NCBI GenBank assembly: GCA_963281255.1
Contig: OY725500.1
Coordinates: 62,001 to 126,000, forward strand
Direction of reading: 5' to 3'
DNA from: Aphrocallistes beatrix
Lineage: Eukaryota; Porifera; Hexactinellida; Sceptrulophora; Aphrocallistidae
DNA: 64,000 nucleotides
Below the pieces are notes generated by a model. The model ran no database searches. It was given only the letters and a program-made list of their open reading frames with translations, and was not told the DNA's origin. This document shows positions 22,366-39,391 of the stretch, in pieces. A program made the position numbers and the translations under genes. Numbering within the stretch: position 1 is the stretch's first letter; each line of letters begins with the position of its first letter.

Positions 22366-22566
22366 GCTTATTATGAACATTCGTTTATTATGAACTAAAT
22401 TCCCGGTCCTAATTTCATTTTTTAGATAGGATTTGTATTGAATTAAGTTCGCTTAATATGAAGTATCCTTACTATTAAAACTCTATTAATGTTTGTATAT
22501 AAACAAGCACGCTTCGCTTGCTTGTGCTGCGCGGCTTGCGGACACTGTGTCTGCAGATTTACCCAG

Positions 22567-22984
22567 TGGGCGCTTGGGGATATTAGAGAAACAATACGTC
22601 ACTTTCTTGTTTTATACTAAGTACGCTGGATTATCATTTGTCTACGGTTACATTAATGAAATCAGAACTGTAGCAGAAATTTTGTTTCGTGATAAATATA
22701 ATTTACTTCGTATTAAGTCAACTAATCCTGATTGTAAGCTCAATTTGAATACACAAAGTTCACATTGCTTAAATAATCAATTCCAGTCCATGTCGTTAAA
22801 AGTTATTTTATGATCGAATTGATTGATTGCAGCATATAACACACTTTAATTGCTGTTAACAATAAAATTATAGACTCAAAATAGCAGTATTCAATCATTT
22901 ATATGAATCGATGCATAAGTCACTACTATTTTATTCCAATGTATTTGCATTATAAAATAATCGAATTTGATTGGTCAGCACATT
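22567..22984. other. AT-rich stretch, no gene
   Basis: One open frame (22493-22813) starts in repeat sequence and shows no family resemblance; treated as chance. Confidence 0.4.
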
Positions 22985-23285
22985 TTGTCACCTATCTCGG
23001 CGAGGTGTGAACATTTCTCTTAGATCTTCGAACTTAATCCTAGATTCATCATTTGGCACCTACATGGCAATTTTTGTATCTCTACGACTTGCTAATTCTT
23101 CAATCAATTCGGACAAACAAACAAAAACAAAAAAAACAAAAAATCCTGGAGTGTTAAGCCGTACATAGTATAGTATAGAAAAGGTGTGAAAAATTGTTTT
23201 CCATTTTTTTGCAGAGGTATGAAAATTTCGCTTAGATCTTAAAACTTAATCGTAGTCATATCATTTGACACCTACATGCCAATTG
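22985..23285. repeat. Two partial copies of the 4.6 kb interspersed repeat
   Basis: Blocks at about 22998-23120 and 23170-23285 each match 4590-4780 over different portions; a run of CAAAAACAAAAAAAAC separates them. Confidence 0.65.
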
Positions 23286-23549
23286 TCTGTTGCGAGTCGT
23301 CGTACTCCCAGAAAACCTATCAATTATGCTGTGGTTTATAGAAGCCTCTTAAATGTTTGTTATTCATATATGGCAGAAGGAATTTACAATTGAGGAATGG
23401 ATGTCTCCTACCACAACAGAATGCATGCATTATAGTCCGTCTGCTTGGAAATTCTATTGGAACATATGGCTCGAGGATAGCGTGTGTTCTAATGGGAAAT
23501 TTGTATTAGCTAAGGATTAGCTAAAATACAAGGCATATAATGTAGAGCA

Positions 23550-23830
23550 CTGATGGACAGTGGGTCTCCAGTTAGTCTCATTGAGGATGCCGTTGTGAGG
23601 AGAATCAAGGGCATAGAACTACATCTGCAGGACAATCGTTATTAACCGCATCCGGGAATAGGATGCATCCTCTTGGCCAAGTAGAATTGGAAATTACTAT
23701 AGGGAACTTTCGAACAATACAAATGTTCATGGTAGCTTCTACACCGATTACAGATTGTATTCTTGGGTTGACTTCTTAGCAGCACATCGAATTAATCTTG
23801 ACTTCGCTAATAGAGTTGCGAGTGGACCGA
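23550..23830 (+). pseudogene. LTR-retroelement aspartic protease relic
   Basis: From 23550 the frame reads LMDSGSPVSLIEDAVV, the retropepsin active-site motif (D-S-G-S). After one stop the same region continues with VELEITIGNFRTIQMF and ITDCILGL, the typical second half of a gypsy-type protease, followed by a frameshift into DFLAAHRINLDFAN. Stops and the frameshift show it is dead. No LTRs or reverse transcriptase are nearby. Confidence 0.6.
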
Positions 23831-23984
23831 ATTTTGGTAGCATCTCATTGTCAGATTTCCGAAGTTCAGAGAGTAAAGCCCATTTGTGTCCAGTTCATAA
23901 ACATACATATCCTGAAACCTATGCAGCAATAAAGTCAACGGACTTGGTTGACGAGGAAGAGCGGGAATGTCGCTGATTGGCTGA

Positions 23985-24460
23985 GAGGGAGCTAGAGCTA
24001 GGGCACTCCTAAACCGATTCAGAATGTGAGGAGTACCCACATTCTGAATCGGTTTAGGAGTGTTACGTTATGAATATATAGCAGCGCATGCGCATACTCA
24101 CTGGACTGAAATGTATAACAACAGAACTGACACTTACTTACTATGGCAGTTAGAAAGCCAGGATAATCAGACGAATACACACAATATCATCTTAGGTACA
24201 TTTCTATGTTACAATTCATATCATTTGTACTATTCAATTCTTGAACTTAGAAGTAGGTTGCCATGGTTCTGACCATTCAAGTAAGATATTTACAAGGTTG
24301 AGTTGTTGGTCACTCCCTCTTATTCGCCATACTTCAGCAATTTTTTAATAAAATATTTTTTTAAAAATTTAAGTGATACTTAATTCTGTGCTTCGGTGCG
24401 CCATTATTTCTTTGATATTTCTTCCATGAATTTATCTCTAAACACTTGATCGCTCAATTT
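23985..24460. pseudogene. Duplicated fragment of the hydroxylase 5' end and DED gene 3' end
   Basis: Bases about 23985-24120 match 18290-18430 (signal-peptide codons and upstream region of the ASPH-like gene). Bases 24160-24460 match 18500-18630 and 20013-20190, the 3' end of the DED-like gene. Shared landmarks include GTGTTACGTTATGAATATAT, AGCAGCGCATGCGCATACTC and TCTAAACACTTGATCGCTCA. The nested hAT elements are absent here, so this copy predates or escaped them. Coding frames are broken. Near 24015-24055 the start region is itself partly inverted (CTAAACCGATTCAGAATGTG and its inverse). Confidence 0.85.
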
Positions 24461-25213
24461 CTGGAGACTCTAAAATTGGAGTATCTTCAAATTCGGGGCT
24501 TCGGGCTTGCAGCTGATACTGTTGATGCTATTGCTGGTGCTTGAAAAAGATCAGCAGCACCTTCCACTAAAAGCAGGAGTGTTTTGGGACATCTCTTTGA
24601 CATGTGTAGAATAATTATAGATACATACATAAAACATTGAATTTTCATAATAGAATTCGAAGTTAAAACAAAGATTTCACCACAGATATTGTAAGAGACT
24701 CACCAGCAGGCGTTCCAGGCGGTACAACTACACCAGGGGTGCTCAAACTTTTAAATCTACGGGTCAGTTTAAAAATTAGGCTCCGCCTTACGAGCCACAA
24801 ATCATAGATCGCTTCTGGCATTAGTTAAATTCTATATGGTGTTTAGAAAAAACAATTATTATCTGATTGAAGCACGTCAATCTACTGTATATATATGAAT
24901 AATGAAAACAAGAGAATTATCCGCGGGCCACCGTTTGAGCACCCTTGCTCTACACAGATAGAAGCTATGTCTTACAGGAGTGGGTTAATCAATCTTATTT
25001 GCTCCTAATATTGACATTAATTGCCTCAATTTCGTTCAAAAAGAAGAAATATAGTTTATTTTCACTAGATCAATAATAAATTACTACTTACCATTACCAA
25101 TATTATACTTCAGTTTTGTATTTGATTAGTATAATGCTATATTCTAATCATATTAACCTTAACGTTATTTCTAAGTTCGATCTTAAGATCTTATAAGATC
25201 TTAATGAATACGG
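24455..25213 (-). mobile_element. Partial reverse copy of the GGCCGTATTCACTAAG transposon
   Basis: Reverse complement of parts of 2150-3230, including GAGACTCTAAAATTGGAGTA, the TGACATTAATTGCC block and a terminal TTAATGAATACGGCT. The inner coding part is decayed. It is fused directly to the DED-gene fragment at about 24455 and interrupted by a hAT MITE. Confidence 0.75.
24734..24947. mobile_element. hAT MITE, CAGGGGTGCTCAAAC ends
   Basis: Left end CAGGGGTGCTCAAAC, right end GTTTGAGCACCCTTG (one mismatch when inverted). Flanks AACTACAC and CTCTACAC agree at six of eight bases. The uninterrupted sequence is visible at 2420-2440 in the related transposon. Confidence 0.85.
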
Positions 25214-25581
25214 CTACAGAATTTTCCGGTTTAATCTGAAAAATTCTAGAAAGTGAAAATATGGTTCTTACGAGCTCAATCAAAATCATGCTACGTACTA
25301 GAATGTTCTAGAGAAGCCTAGATGTTCTTATAACAAAATATGCTTATTCAGTTCTGAATTATGTAGTTAAAATACTAAAATTTTTTATTTTCTAAAAATA
25401 ACAATAAAAAGTTTGGAGCTAGCTCTATACTTAAAAGTAAAATTTGGAACCTTTTTTCATATTCATTTGTGTCTGGATAGCAATACATTTGAAAATATTG
25501 ATACAACTGTAATGGATGTAAACAACCTAAGATGTGAAAAGTAAAAAGCAGCAAAAAACAGAGATAACCAAACATTATTTT
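25214..25581. other. AT-rich spacer, no gene
   Basis: A 66-codon frame (25375-25575, minus) is Leu/Phe-rich but resembles chance AT-rich translation. Confidence 0.4.
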
Positions 25582-26217
25582 TCAGACAACATGAATGTAG
25601 GACGGTTCATTGTACATTCCACATCCGTTGCTATCCTTGATCAGGTTCTGAGCCACTAACACCGTCACCACGACATACCAGACGACACACACACACATGA
25701 ATGCGCAGTGGACACAGCACAGACTGAAGACACTGACCACAACTCGCTTGATGATTGGGTACACGTCTCTCAGCTGTACGTCCATCCTGAACACAACACA
25801 CCCGACTATGCAGTACACAGTGATTATGACGGGAATGGCGACCAGTGTTACAATGAATACCAGCAGCTGCAGGACACCTAGCGGCCATTTTCCCAAGTAG
25901 AAGTAGACCCCTCCCAGGAACCCGGCGTACTTGGCCAGGATGATCGTGATCCGCCAGTTCCTGCCCTCATAGGTGCAGCTGTCCATCCCGAACGAGTAGG
26001 AGTAGCAGTCCATGACTTTACACCTTCCAGAGGACGACTGGAAGCAGACTGGGTCGCAGAGACATTCCCCGTCCACGCAGGAGATAAATTTAGAATTCTC
26101 TGCTTCTGGTGAGATGCTGCAGTTGGCTCTGTTCTCGCATACGAAGCTGATCTGAGCTGTGACGGAAATAGCCACGAAGCATAAACATAAATAACAACAA
26201 ACACAAGAAAGGAACAT
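25582..26217 (-). CDS. Signal-peptide, cysteine-rich TM2-domain-like membrane protein
   Basis: Single exon of 211 residues. A signal peptide (CCYLCLCFVAISVTAQ) is followed by an ectodomain of about 70 residues with some ten cysteines (CENRANC, CVDGECLCDPVCF, CKVMDC). Then comes KYAGFLGGVYFYLGKWPLGV and LQLL, close to the TM2 pattern of glycine-rich turn, FYLG, and GxxQLL. At least three hydrophobic segments follow to about residue 190, so it has more membrane passes than the usual two. The C-terminus is short and polar. TM2 proteins are small membrane proteins, some linked to Notch and APP biology; nothing here fixes a role. An alternative is an unrelated four-pass protein with a chance TM2-like turn. 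Confidence 0.55.
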   Translation of the reverse strand: MFLSCVCCYLCLCFVAISVTAQISFVCENRANCSISPEAENSKFISCVDGECLCDPVCFQSSSGRCKVMDCYSYSFGMDSCTYEGRNWRITIILAKYAGFLGGVYFYLGKWPLGVLQLLVFIVTLVAIPVIITVYCIVGCVVFRMDVQLRDVYPIIKRVVVSVFSLCCVHCAFMCVCVVWYVVVTVLVAQNLIKDSNGCGMYNEPSYIHVV

Positions 26218-26469
26218 TCCTCAGTTGTGAAGAAGCAGCTGTTCTGCCTATATATACATACAGATATGCTCGTCACGAGCAAGTATATATATATTGAAAT
26301 ATTTCTTTTAAATTTTACATTCTTTTGTTTGATAATAAATGAACTCTTTGAAGTGGAATATCAAACCACCGAACTAATTCTGTTACAATGGGATTATTGT
26401 AGAAATCAGGATTCCATGAAGAACACTCATTTTTCTATAGTGACGTCATACTGCCAGTAGCCTTCATCC

Positions 26470-26720
26470 TCTCTCTACCCCTCTACCCCTCTACCCCTCT
26501 ACCCCTCTACCCCTCTACCCCTCTACCCCTCTACCCCTCTACCCCTCTACCCCTCTACCCCTCTACCTCTCTCTCCCCCTTTACCCCTCTACCCCTCTAC
26601 CTCTCTCTCCCCCTTTACCCCTCTACCCCTCTACCTCTCTCTCCCCCTCTACCCCTCTACCCATCTCCCCCTCTACCTCTCTCTCCCCCTTTACCCCTCT
26701 ACCTCTCTCTACCCCTCTAC
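26470..26720. repeat. CTCTACCCCT minisatellite
   Basis: About 25 head-to-tail 10-bp units, with later variants CTCTCTCCCC and CTTTACCCCT. It abuts a truncated family A MITE. Confidence 0.95.
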
Positions 26721-26726
26721 CCCCAA

Positions 26727-26852
26727 TTCCCCAATTAAGCGGAGAACCCTATTAACCGAAAATACTTTGTATTAGCTTCTATGTTTGAGAGCTATTCCGG
26801 TCCTGCCAAAAGTGTCCCGATTAACCAATGACCCCATTAAGCGGAGTCGACT
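26727..26852. mobile_element. MITE family A, 5'-truncated copy
   Basis: Starts in CCCAATTAAGCGGAGAACCC and runs to the intact right end GCGGAGTCGACTG. The missing left part is replaced by the minisatellite. Confidence 0.8.
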
Positions 26853-27019
26853 GTACTTACCTCCGATGGTTTATAAGGGCTGTTGAACCATTGAATAGAG
26901 AGGTGAGGTGTTATATAAATTTACTGGGAAAGAGGGGAGAGATGGGATATTTGGAAATCTGCATGACTTAACGTTAGAACTATAGTTACACTCATTAGCA
27001 ACCACACAGCTCATCAGGA

Positions 27020-27184
27020 ATGCAGTACTGGAGAATCGCGGGGCTTACCTACGTGCAGTACTCGAGAATTTGCGCTCAGCATCTGCAGAGAATCCTGAAG
27101 CCGGAGTTCAGGAAACTGGCGGAGAAGCGAGGAGAGCCGCTCAGCCGGATTCACAAGTGGAAGGATGGGAGCATGCTCAAATGA
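27020..27184 (+). CDS. ATP5F1E: Mitochondrial F1-ATP synthase epsilon subunit
   Basis: Intronless, 54 residues: begins MQYWRIAGLTYVQYSRICAQ and continues with ILKPEFRKLAEKRGE, ending KWKDGSMLK. Human ATP5F1E begins [20 protein letters not shown], so the match is near position for position, and the length is also right (51 in human). The subunit sits in the central stalk of F1 in the mitochondrial matrix and stabilises the gamma/delta foot. Like its relatives it has no cleavable presequence. It lies between the TM2-like gene and ARHGAP39 with no sign of joint regulation. Confidence 0.93.
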   Translation: MQYWRIAGLTYVQYSRICAQHLQRILKPEFRKLAEKRGEPLSRIHKWKDGSMLK

Positions 27185-27909
27185 TGACGTCATTCTATTT
27201 ATAGATTAGTGTTAGGTCTTATAGTTATGTTTCGAAAGGTCTGAGTTCTCTAATGAATGGGGCGGACCATGGATTATGTAATATTAAAGTAATTGACTAG
27301 AGTAAGATACGATTACATAAGATTACATATGATTACATAAGATTACACTCAGTTACAGCGAAATTGAGTTTGGTCCTGAAAATAGAGTTCCAATCGCTTC
27401 GATTACAACGCACGGTCGTTTCCACGGATTTGAAATGGTGCAAAGGAATTCTGATTGAATTCTCACCACTGAGAGGCTGAAGCATTTGAGAATGGACGAA
27501 AGGAGACATACTATGGAGATTATCTAAGAGCGTGAGACGCCCTGTTTATGGTTTAATAAGCTTGAAAGTGTTTTGAGTGTGAAAATCTGCTTACCTACTC
27601 TGTTTCAATGTTATTCATCGATTTAGGGGAGTATGAGAATTCGTGGAGTAAGATACATCCTACCTTGGCTTCCAGGTAGAATCGTATACTTGTACATATG
27701 CGCTATTAATTCTCCGTTACGAAAGTACTTAGCAATACTCCATCACAGATGATGTGTTATTCTTACAATTCTGGCTAGCCAATCAGATCTGTATCACAAC
27801 ACCATATATGGGCTTAGATTAACCTTATTTATTGAACTTGATGGTTATAAATAGATTGATAGTTTCAAAGTTAGAGAATATATAAAATCACTCAACTCAG
27901 GCCTTCACA
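27185..27909. other. Spacer before ARHGAP39
   Basis: No gene seen. A short tandem run of GATTACATAA units is at 27309-27345. Landmarks near 27600-27640 (ATTCATCGATTTAGG) recur near 41995-42015. Confidence 0.5.
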
Positions 27910-35371
<7,462 letters not shown>

Positions 35372-35924
35372 CACCTCTCTCCCTCTCAATCTCACCTTTG
35401 TATTTTAATCGGTTTTTACTCGCAAAGGTGACAACCCGGAAAAATTTGAGCTTATTTTTATTTGTGTTTATAATCCAATGTGTGACTCTTCTCTTCAGAT
35501 GTGCCTGTACCATATTGTCAGTGTATCGTGTCAATAATAGACCTGTGTTATCCTTGTTTACTTTGGTTTGTGTATTTTATTGATGTGAATTGTTTACCTA
35601 ATTTATTTAAAACAATGAGTATTCTACAGAAAATGTCGGTCACAATGGAAATTTGTTTATTTTCTTTCCTTCCAAATTGCGATAAACAGAAGTGTGATAT
35701 TAGTATTTTCGACACTATACTGATACACTATAGTACTGTATAGTGACACAAATTGTGTCGCTATACAGAGACACAATTATAATATTGCAATGGAGTAGGA
35801 TTGTTAATTTAACAATTCGTAACCTGATCTCTGCACTGGTGCACTGTTCCAATATAAAATAGCCTTACGAGACTCCTGTTCATTCACAATACTATCCTAT
35901 TAGCAATATTACGAGTTGAGTAGA
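35372..35924. other. ARHGAP39 3' region and NHL gene promoter region
   Basis: AT-rich, no further gene. The 44 bases before the NHL start (from GACTCCTGTTCATTCACAAT) are the left boundary of a duplicated unit repeated at 39338. Confidence 0.6.
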
Positions 35925-37169
35925 ATGGCCGTAGCGTTTCCCATCCCACAGCCCGTGGACCCAGTGGAGGTCCACATCAACCACTTCTTCGACCGCGTGG
36001 TCGCGTGTGCACAGCACAGAAGAGCGACACTCCTGAATGCCGCGCACGAGAAGAGACAGGAAATGGCAGCTAGAGTGACAGAGCGCGAACGAAGCGAGCA
36101 GCAACTTCTGTCCGCGAGAGCTGACATAGAGCGACACCTCAGAGAGAACTTCCTTCGAGAGACACAGGAGCGCCTCCTAGCAGAGATAGAGCAGAAACTG
36201 GAAGTGTTACGTGCTCCTGTCCCCGACACGTATCTGGTGTTTCGAGGCGAGTGTGAACAACTGGAGCAGCTGATTGAAGGTGTGGGAGAGATCTACGAGG
36301 AAGAGGTACCAGTTGTCCCCCGCTACCACGATATGAGACCCACAGTAGCAGTTGCGAAGAATGGTAAATCTCCTGGTCAACTCTGGGGTCCTCATGGTGT
36401 CGCTATAGACCCAGCCACTAACCACATATATGTCGCCGAGGGAGATTTTAATCCTAATTTCGCGAGAGTGTCTAAATTTTCAGAGTCGGGCGAGTACCTA
36501 AACAGCTACACTCACGAGCACATGGAAGCATTATGGGGTATCGCCATACAAGGAAACAACCTGTATTTAACGGACTGGGGAGTACACGCTGTGTTCCACT
36601 TGAATATAGAGACTGACTTCCGTCTGGTGGCTAGGCTAGGGAGCTTTGGGTCTGGTATCGGACAGTTTAATGCACCCCGCCAACTCTCCATCTCTACCAA
36701 TGGAGATGTGTACATAGCTGATAGACACAACCACAGAATCCAAATCCTGGATAGTTCCCTACACCCGATTAGAGAGGTAACACATCCATCCATGCACGAG
36801 CCTTATGACGTAAAGTTAACGACAGAAGAAATGTACGTACTTAGTTCAGAAGATTCTACTTGTGTGCATGTATTTACTCATACCGGACACAAGACACGCT
36901 CTCTAATCACATGTGGTTTAGGAATGCAGGTATATAAAACCTACTTCTTCTATCTCGATATCAAAAGGAATTTAATTATCAGCGATTACAATGCTGACCA
37001 GATCAGAATATTCTCAAATGAAGGAGATCTCCTCCACACGATAGGGGAACCTGGAAACCAAGTAGGAATGTTTCATTATCCTACTGGATTAGCTCTGACT
37101 TCAAATCTGAACTTAGTTACTGTGTCCCATAATAATGACTACAGATTTCAAATATTTTCTTCTCTATAA
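35925..37169 (+). CDS. TRIM-like NHL-repeat protein without RING or B-box, tandem copy 1
   Basis: Single exon, 414 residues from ATG 35925 (MAVAFPIPQPVDPVEVH). Residues about 15-135 form a charged coiled coil (HEKRQEMAARVTERERSEQQ ... RETQERLLAEIEQKLEVLR). From about 150 to the end there are NHL repeats: GQLWGPHGVAIDPATNHIYV, GNNLYLTDWG, QFNAPRQLSISTNGDVYIAD, and MFHYPTGLALTSNLNLVTV. The arrangement is the coiled-coil plus NHL half of TRIM2/3/32/71-type proteins. With no RING it has no visible ubiquitin-ligase domain, so it would be a binding scaffold via the NHL propeller. The nearly identical upstream 44 bp and N-terminus in copy 2 show recent tandem duplication. Confidence 0.85.
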   Translation: MAVAFPIPQPVDPVEVHINHFFDRVVACAQHRRATLLNAAHEKRQEMAARVTERERSEQQLLSARADIERHLRENFLRETQERLLAEIEQKLEVLRAPVPDTYLVFRGECEQLEQLIEGVGEIYEEEVPVVPRYHDMRPTVAVAKNGKSPGQLWGPHGVAIDPATNHIYVAEGDFNPNFARVSKFSESGEYLNSYTHEHMEALWGIAIQGNNLYLTDWGVHAVFHLNIETDFRLVARLGSFGSGIGQFNAPRQLSISTNGDVYIADRHNHRIQILDSSLHPIREVTHPSMHEPYDVKLTTEEMYVLSSEDSTCVHVFTHTGHKTRSLITCGLGMQVYKTYFFYLDIKRNLIISDYNADQIRIFSNEGDLLHTIGEPGNQVGMFHYPTGLALTSNLNLVTVSHNNDYRFQIFSSL

Positions 37170-37351
37170 GTGTTGTTTTATGTCATTATTTGTATTTTTC
37201 TATTTAGTTCCTAATTAAACTTATCTATTTATATTTAAACCTAATTACCATCCACTTCCATATGGAACTAAGGTTACATAACTACATCCCACTTCTATCA
37301 CTAGGAATGACATAGTGCAGCACTGATAGTATCGACTTCTCTATTCCTGGG

Positions 37352-38971
37352 GCCTTATTCACTAAACTTCTTAACTTAAGTAAATATTTGGTTTTTAACT
37401 TAAGTCTTAAAATTAAAATTTTTTATAAATCGTGTTTCGGTCTATAAATTAGTATAAAAGCTTGTAGGTTGTTTGATTTATTTCTGTTGTATGAATCATT
37501 GACGCGCTAGGGATAGCTATATAGTATTTTGTCAGTTCTATCATTGTGGTATTAAAATGAAAGTTGGTGAATAACTGCTAGAATATTATTAGTATACAAA
37601 TGTTTTCGAAGAGTGACTGAGATGCGTAAAGAATCTACTAATTGTCTAAATATATCCATGACGTATTATAATGATCTAAATGGAAGTTGGTGAATAACTG
37701 CTACGGCTTCACTCAGCTTGCAGCAATAGCGATAGGCTTCATACGTTTGATATAGTCCACAGCATTTCTCTTAATACTAAGGTCCTGCATTTTCCTCGCG
37801 ACTATAGCATCAATACAGTCACGGTGTTTATCGCAAAGCTTGAGTATTGTCGCCCAGTTATCCAGATAACTATGCAGACAATCCGCGAGAGTATTCCAAC
37901 GAACTTCAAGTGGTAGCACAAGATTCTTGCCCCAGCAACTTTGTACCATGCTGCAGGAAGACGGGTATTCCGAAAGTATTTTACAATCTGAATAATGTGT
38001 TCTTTCACGCCAGGTATCTCCACATCTTTCAGTTGCATATCTGCAGTTGCGCCAGATAGTGGGTAAGAAAACTTTCTCTTTCGACTGGGTAGTCCCGCCA
38101 GGTTGGGTTGCTCATCATCCGTTGAAAACAGAGGGCTTGTGACCATTTGATCAGAATCATAAGACACTTGGGAGTGAGTAGGTTCATTCGTGATGTCTAC
38201 CCAGAAGCGATGCCCTCAAATAATTGTTTCCCTTTGATGCTTTGGATTTTCTCCTCCAGTGGAGTTAGCTCACTTCCAGGGGGACCTCGGACAGTTTTTT
38301 TCATCGAAGCAATATTATCGGCAATTAGTGGTTTATGCTTGCTCAGGAGGTTGGACCACTTTTTGAGAACATCGTCTCGATTCCTTGTTGTGCCATGAAG
38401 TGTTGACAATCCAGACGCGACTTCATCCCAAACTGTGTTCTTCTTGAAGTCTGGAAAAGATTGAGCGAAGACATGGCCTCATCACAACCGTTGGTTGTTT
38501 CGCAGAAAGTGGAAAAACGCTCCAATCAGCACTCATCGCTGCACATTACTTAGCAAATATTTTGGATCCACGCTTCACGGGCAGAAACTTGTCAATTGAT
38601 CAGATCGATACAGCCCTACAATTCTGTAGCACGGATTACGAAACATGTTTGCCCACAGTTCTAAATTTCCGGGATCAAAATGGTCCATTATAGTCCTCAT
38701 GTTCAGGGATGAACTAGTAAAATCTGTATGTCCACTCACATGGCGAAAAAGATTTACTAGTCACATAGTGGGGATCTCAGAAGAGCCTTCTTGAAAGTGA
38801 TGTGATGAAGTTGTGCCGCCAGGTACTTGGTGCTATTTCATAGGGATTGAGAGAATTTTCTCAACATTCGGGTTTGTTCACTCTAAAGTGAGGAATAGGC
38901 TTGGAACTGGTAAAGCAGGAAAGCTTGTATTTATATACAAGCTGCTCAATACAACACATAATGAATAATCG
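37352..38971. mobile_element. Rearranged hAT transposon relic between the two NHL genes
   Basis: Transposase pieces on both strands. Minus strand: 38409-38197 (DDVLKKWSNLLSKHKPLIAD), 38167-37960 (VEIPGVKEHIIQIVKYFRNT), 37949-37713 (LPLEVRWNTLADCLHSYLDN, a hAT mid-region motif). Plus strand: about 38545-38620 (ANILDPRFTGRNLSIDQID) and 38850-38965 (ERIFSTFGFVHSKVRNRLG then KLVFIYKLLN, the dimerisation domain). The order needs an internal inversion near 38450. A TIR-like GGCCTTATTCACTAAACTTC at 37352 resembles the 2025 element and may belong to another insertion. Confidence 0.75.
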
Positions 38972-39391
38972 CATCATTTTAGATTGATGTACATTTATAT
39001 ACATTAGTTGATTATTTGTTGGTGTTTAATGTATTACCATCATTTTGTGATACGTTTTTAGCTTATTACCACGTTTAATATAAAAGAAAGATTCAAAACG
39101 CCGTGAACTACGTACAGATATATAATGCAAACGTTTTGAATACAATTAGTAAATGAATTTCAACAGGAAAAGTTGATTAATCAAATAAAATTAATATAAT
39201 AATAAAAATCTGATGTTAATCAAAAAATCTTTTCTGATTTTAAAAACCCCCATTATTTTTCCGGCGGGCGGCAGTGAGTTATACATTGTTTTAACTCTTT
39301 TAAAGCTACCCATAGTATTTATTATTTCACCATTTACGACTCCTGTTCATTCACAATACTATCCTATTAGCAATATTACGAGTTGAGTAGA
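38972..39391. other. Spacer up to NHL copy 2
   Basis: AT-rich, no gene. The duplicated upstream block of the NHL gene starts at about 39338. Confidence 0.6.

Noticed and set aside
22493..22813. ORF of 106 codons
   Set aside because: It begins inside the inverted end of a Helitron-like repeat and has no family resemblance.
24060..24272. ORF in the duplicated segment
   Set aside because: The parallel region at 18.4-18.6 kb is non-coding upstream sequence, so the frame is chance.
26470..26720. CTCTACCCCT array considered as telomere-like repeat
   Set aside because: The unit is 10 bp with no TTAGGG-type content and is internal to the region; an ordinary minisatellite.
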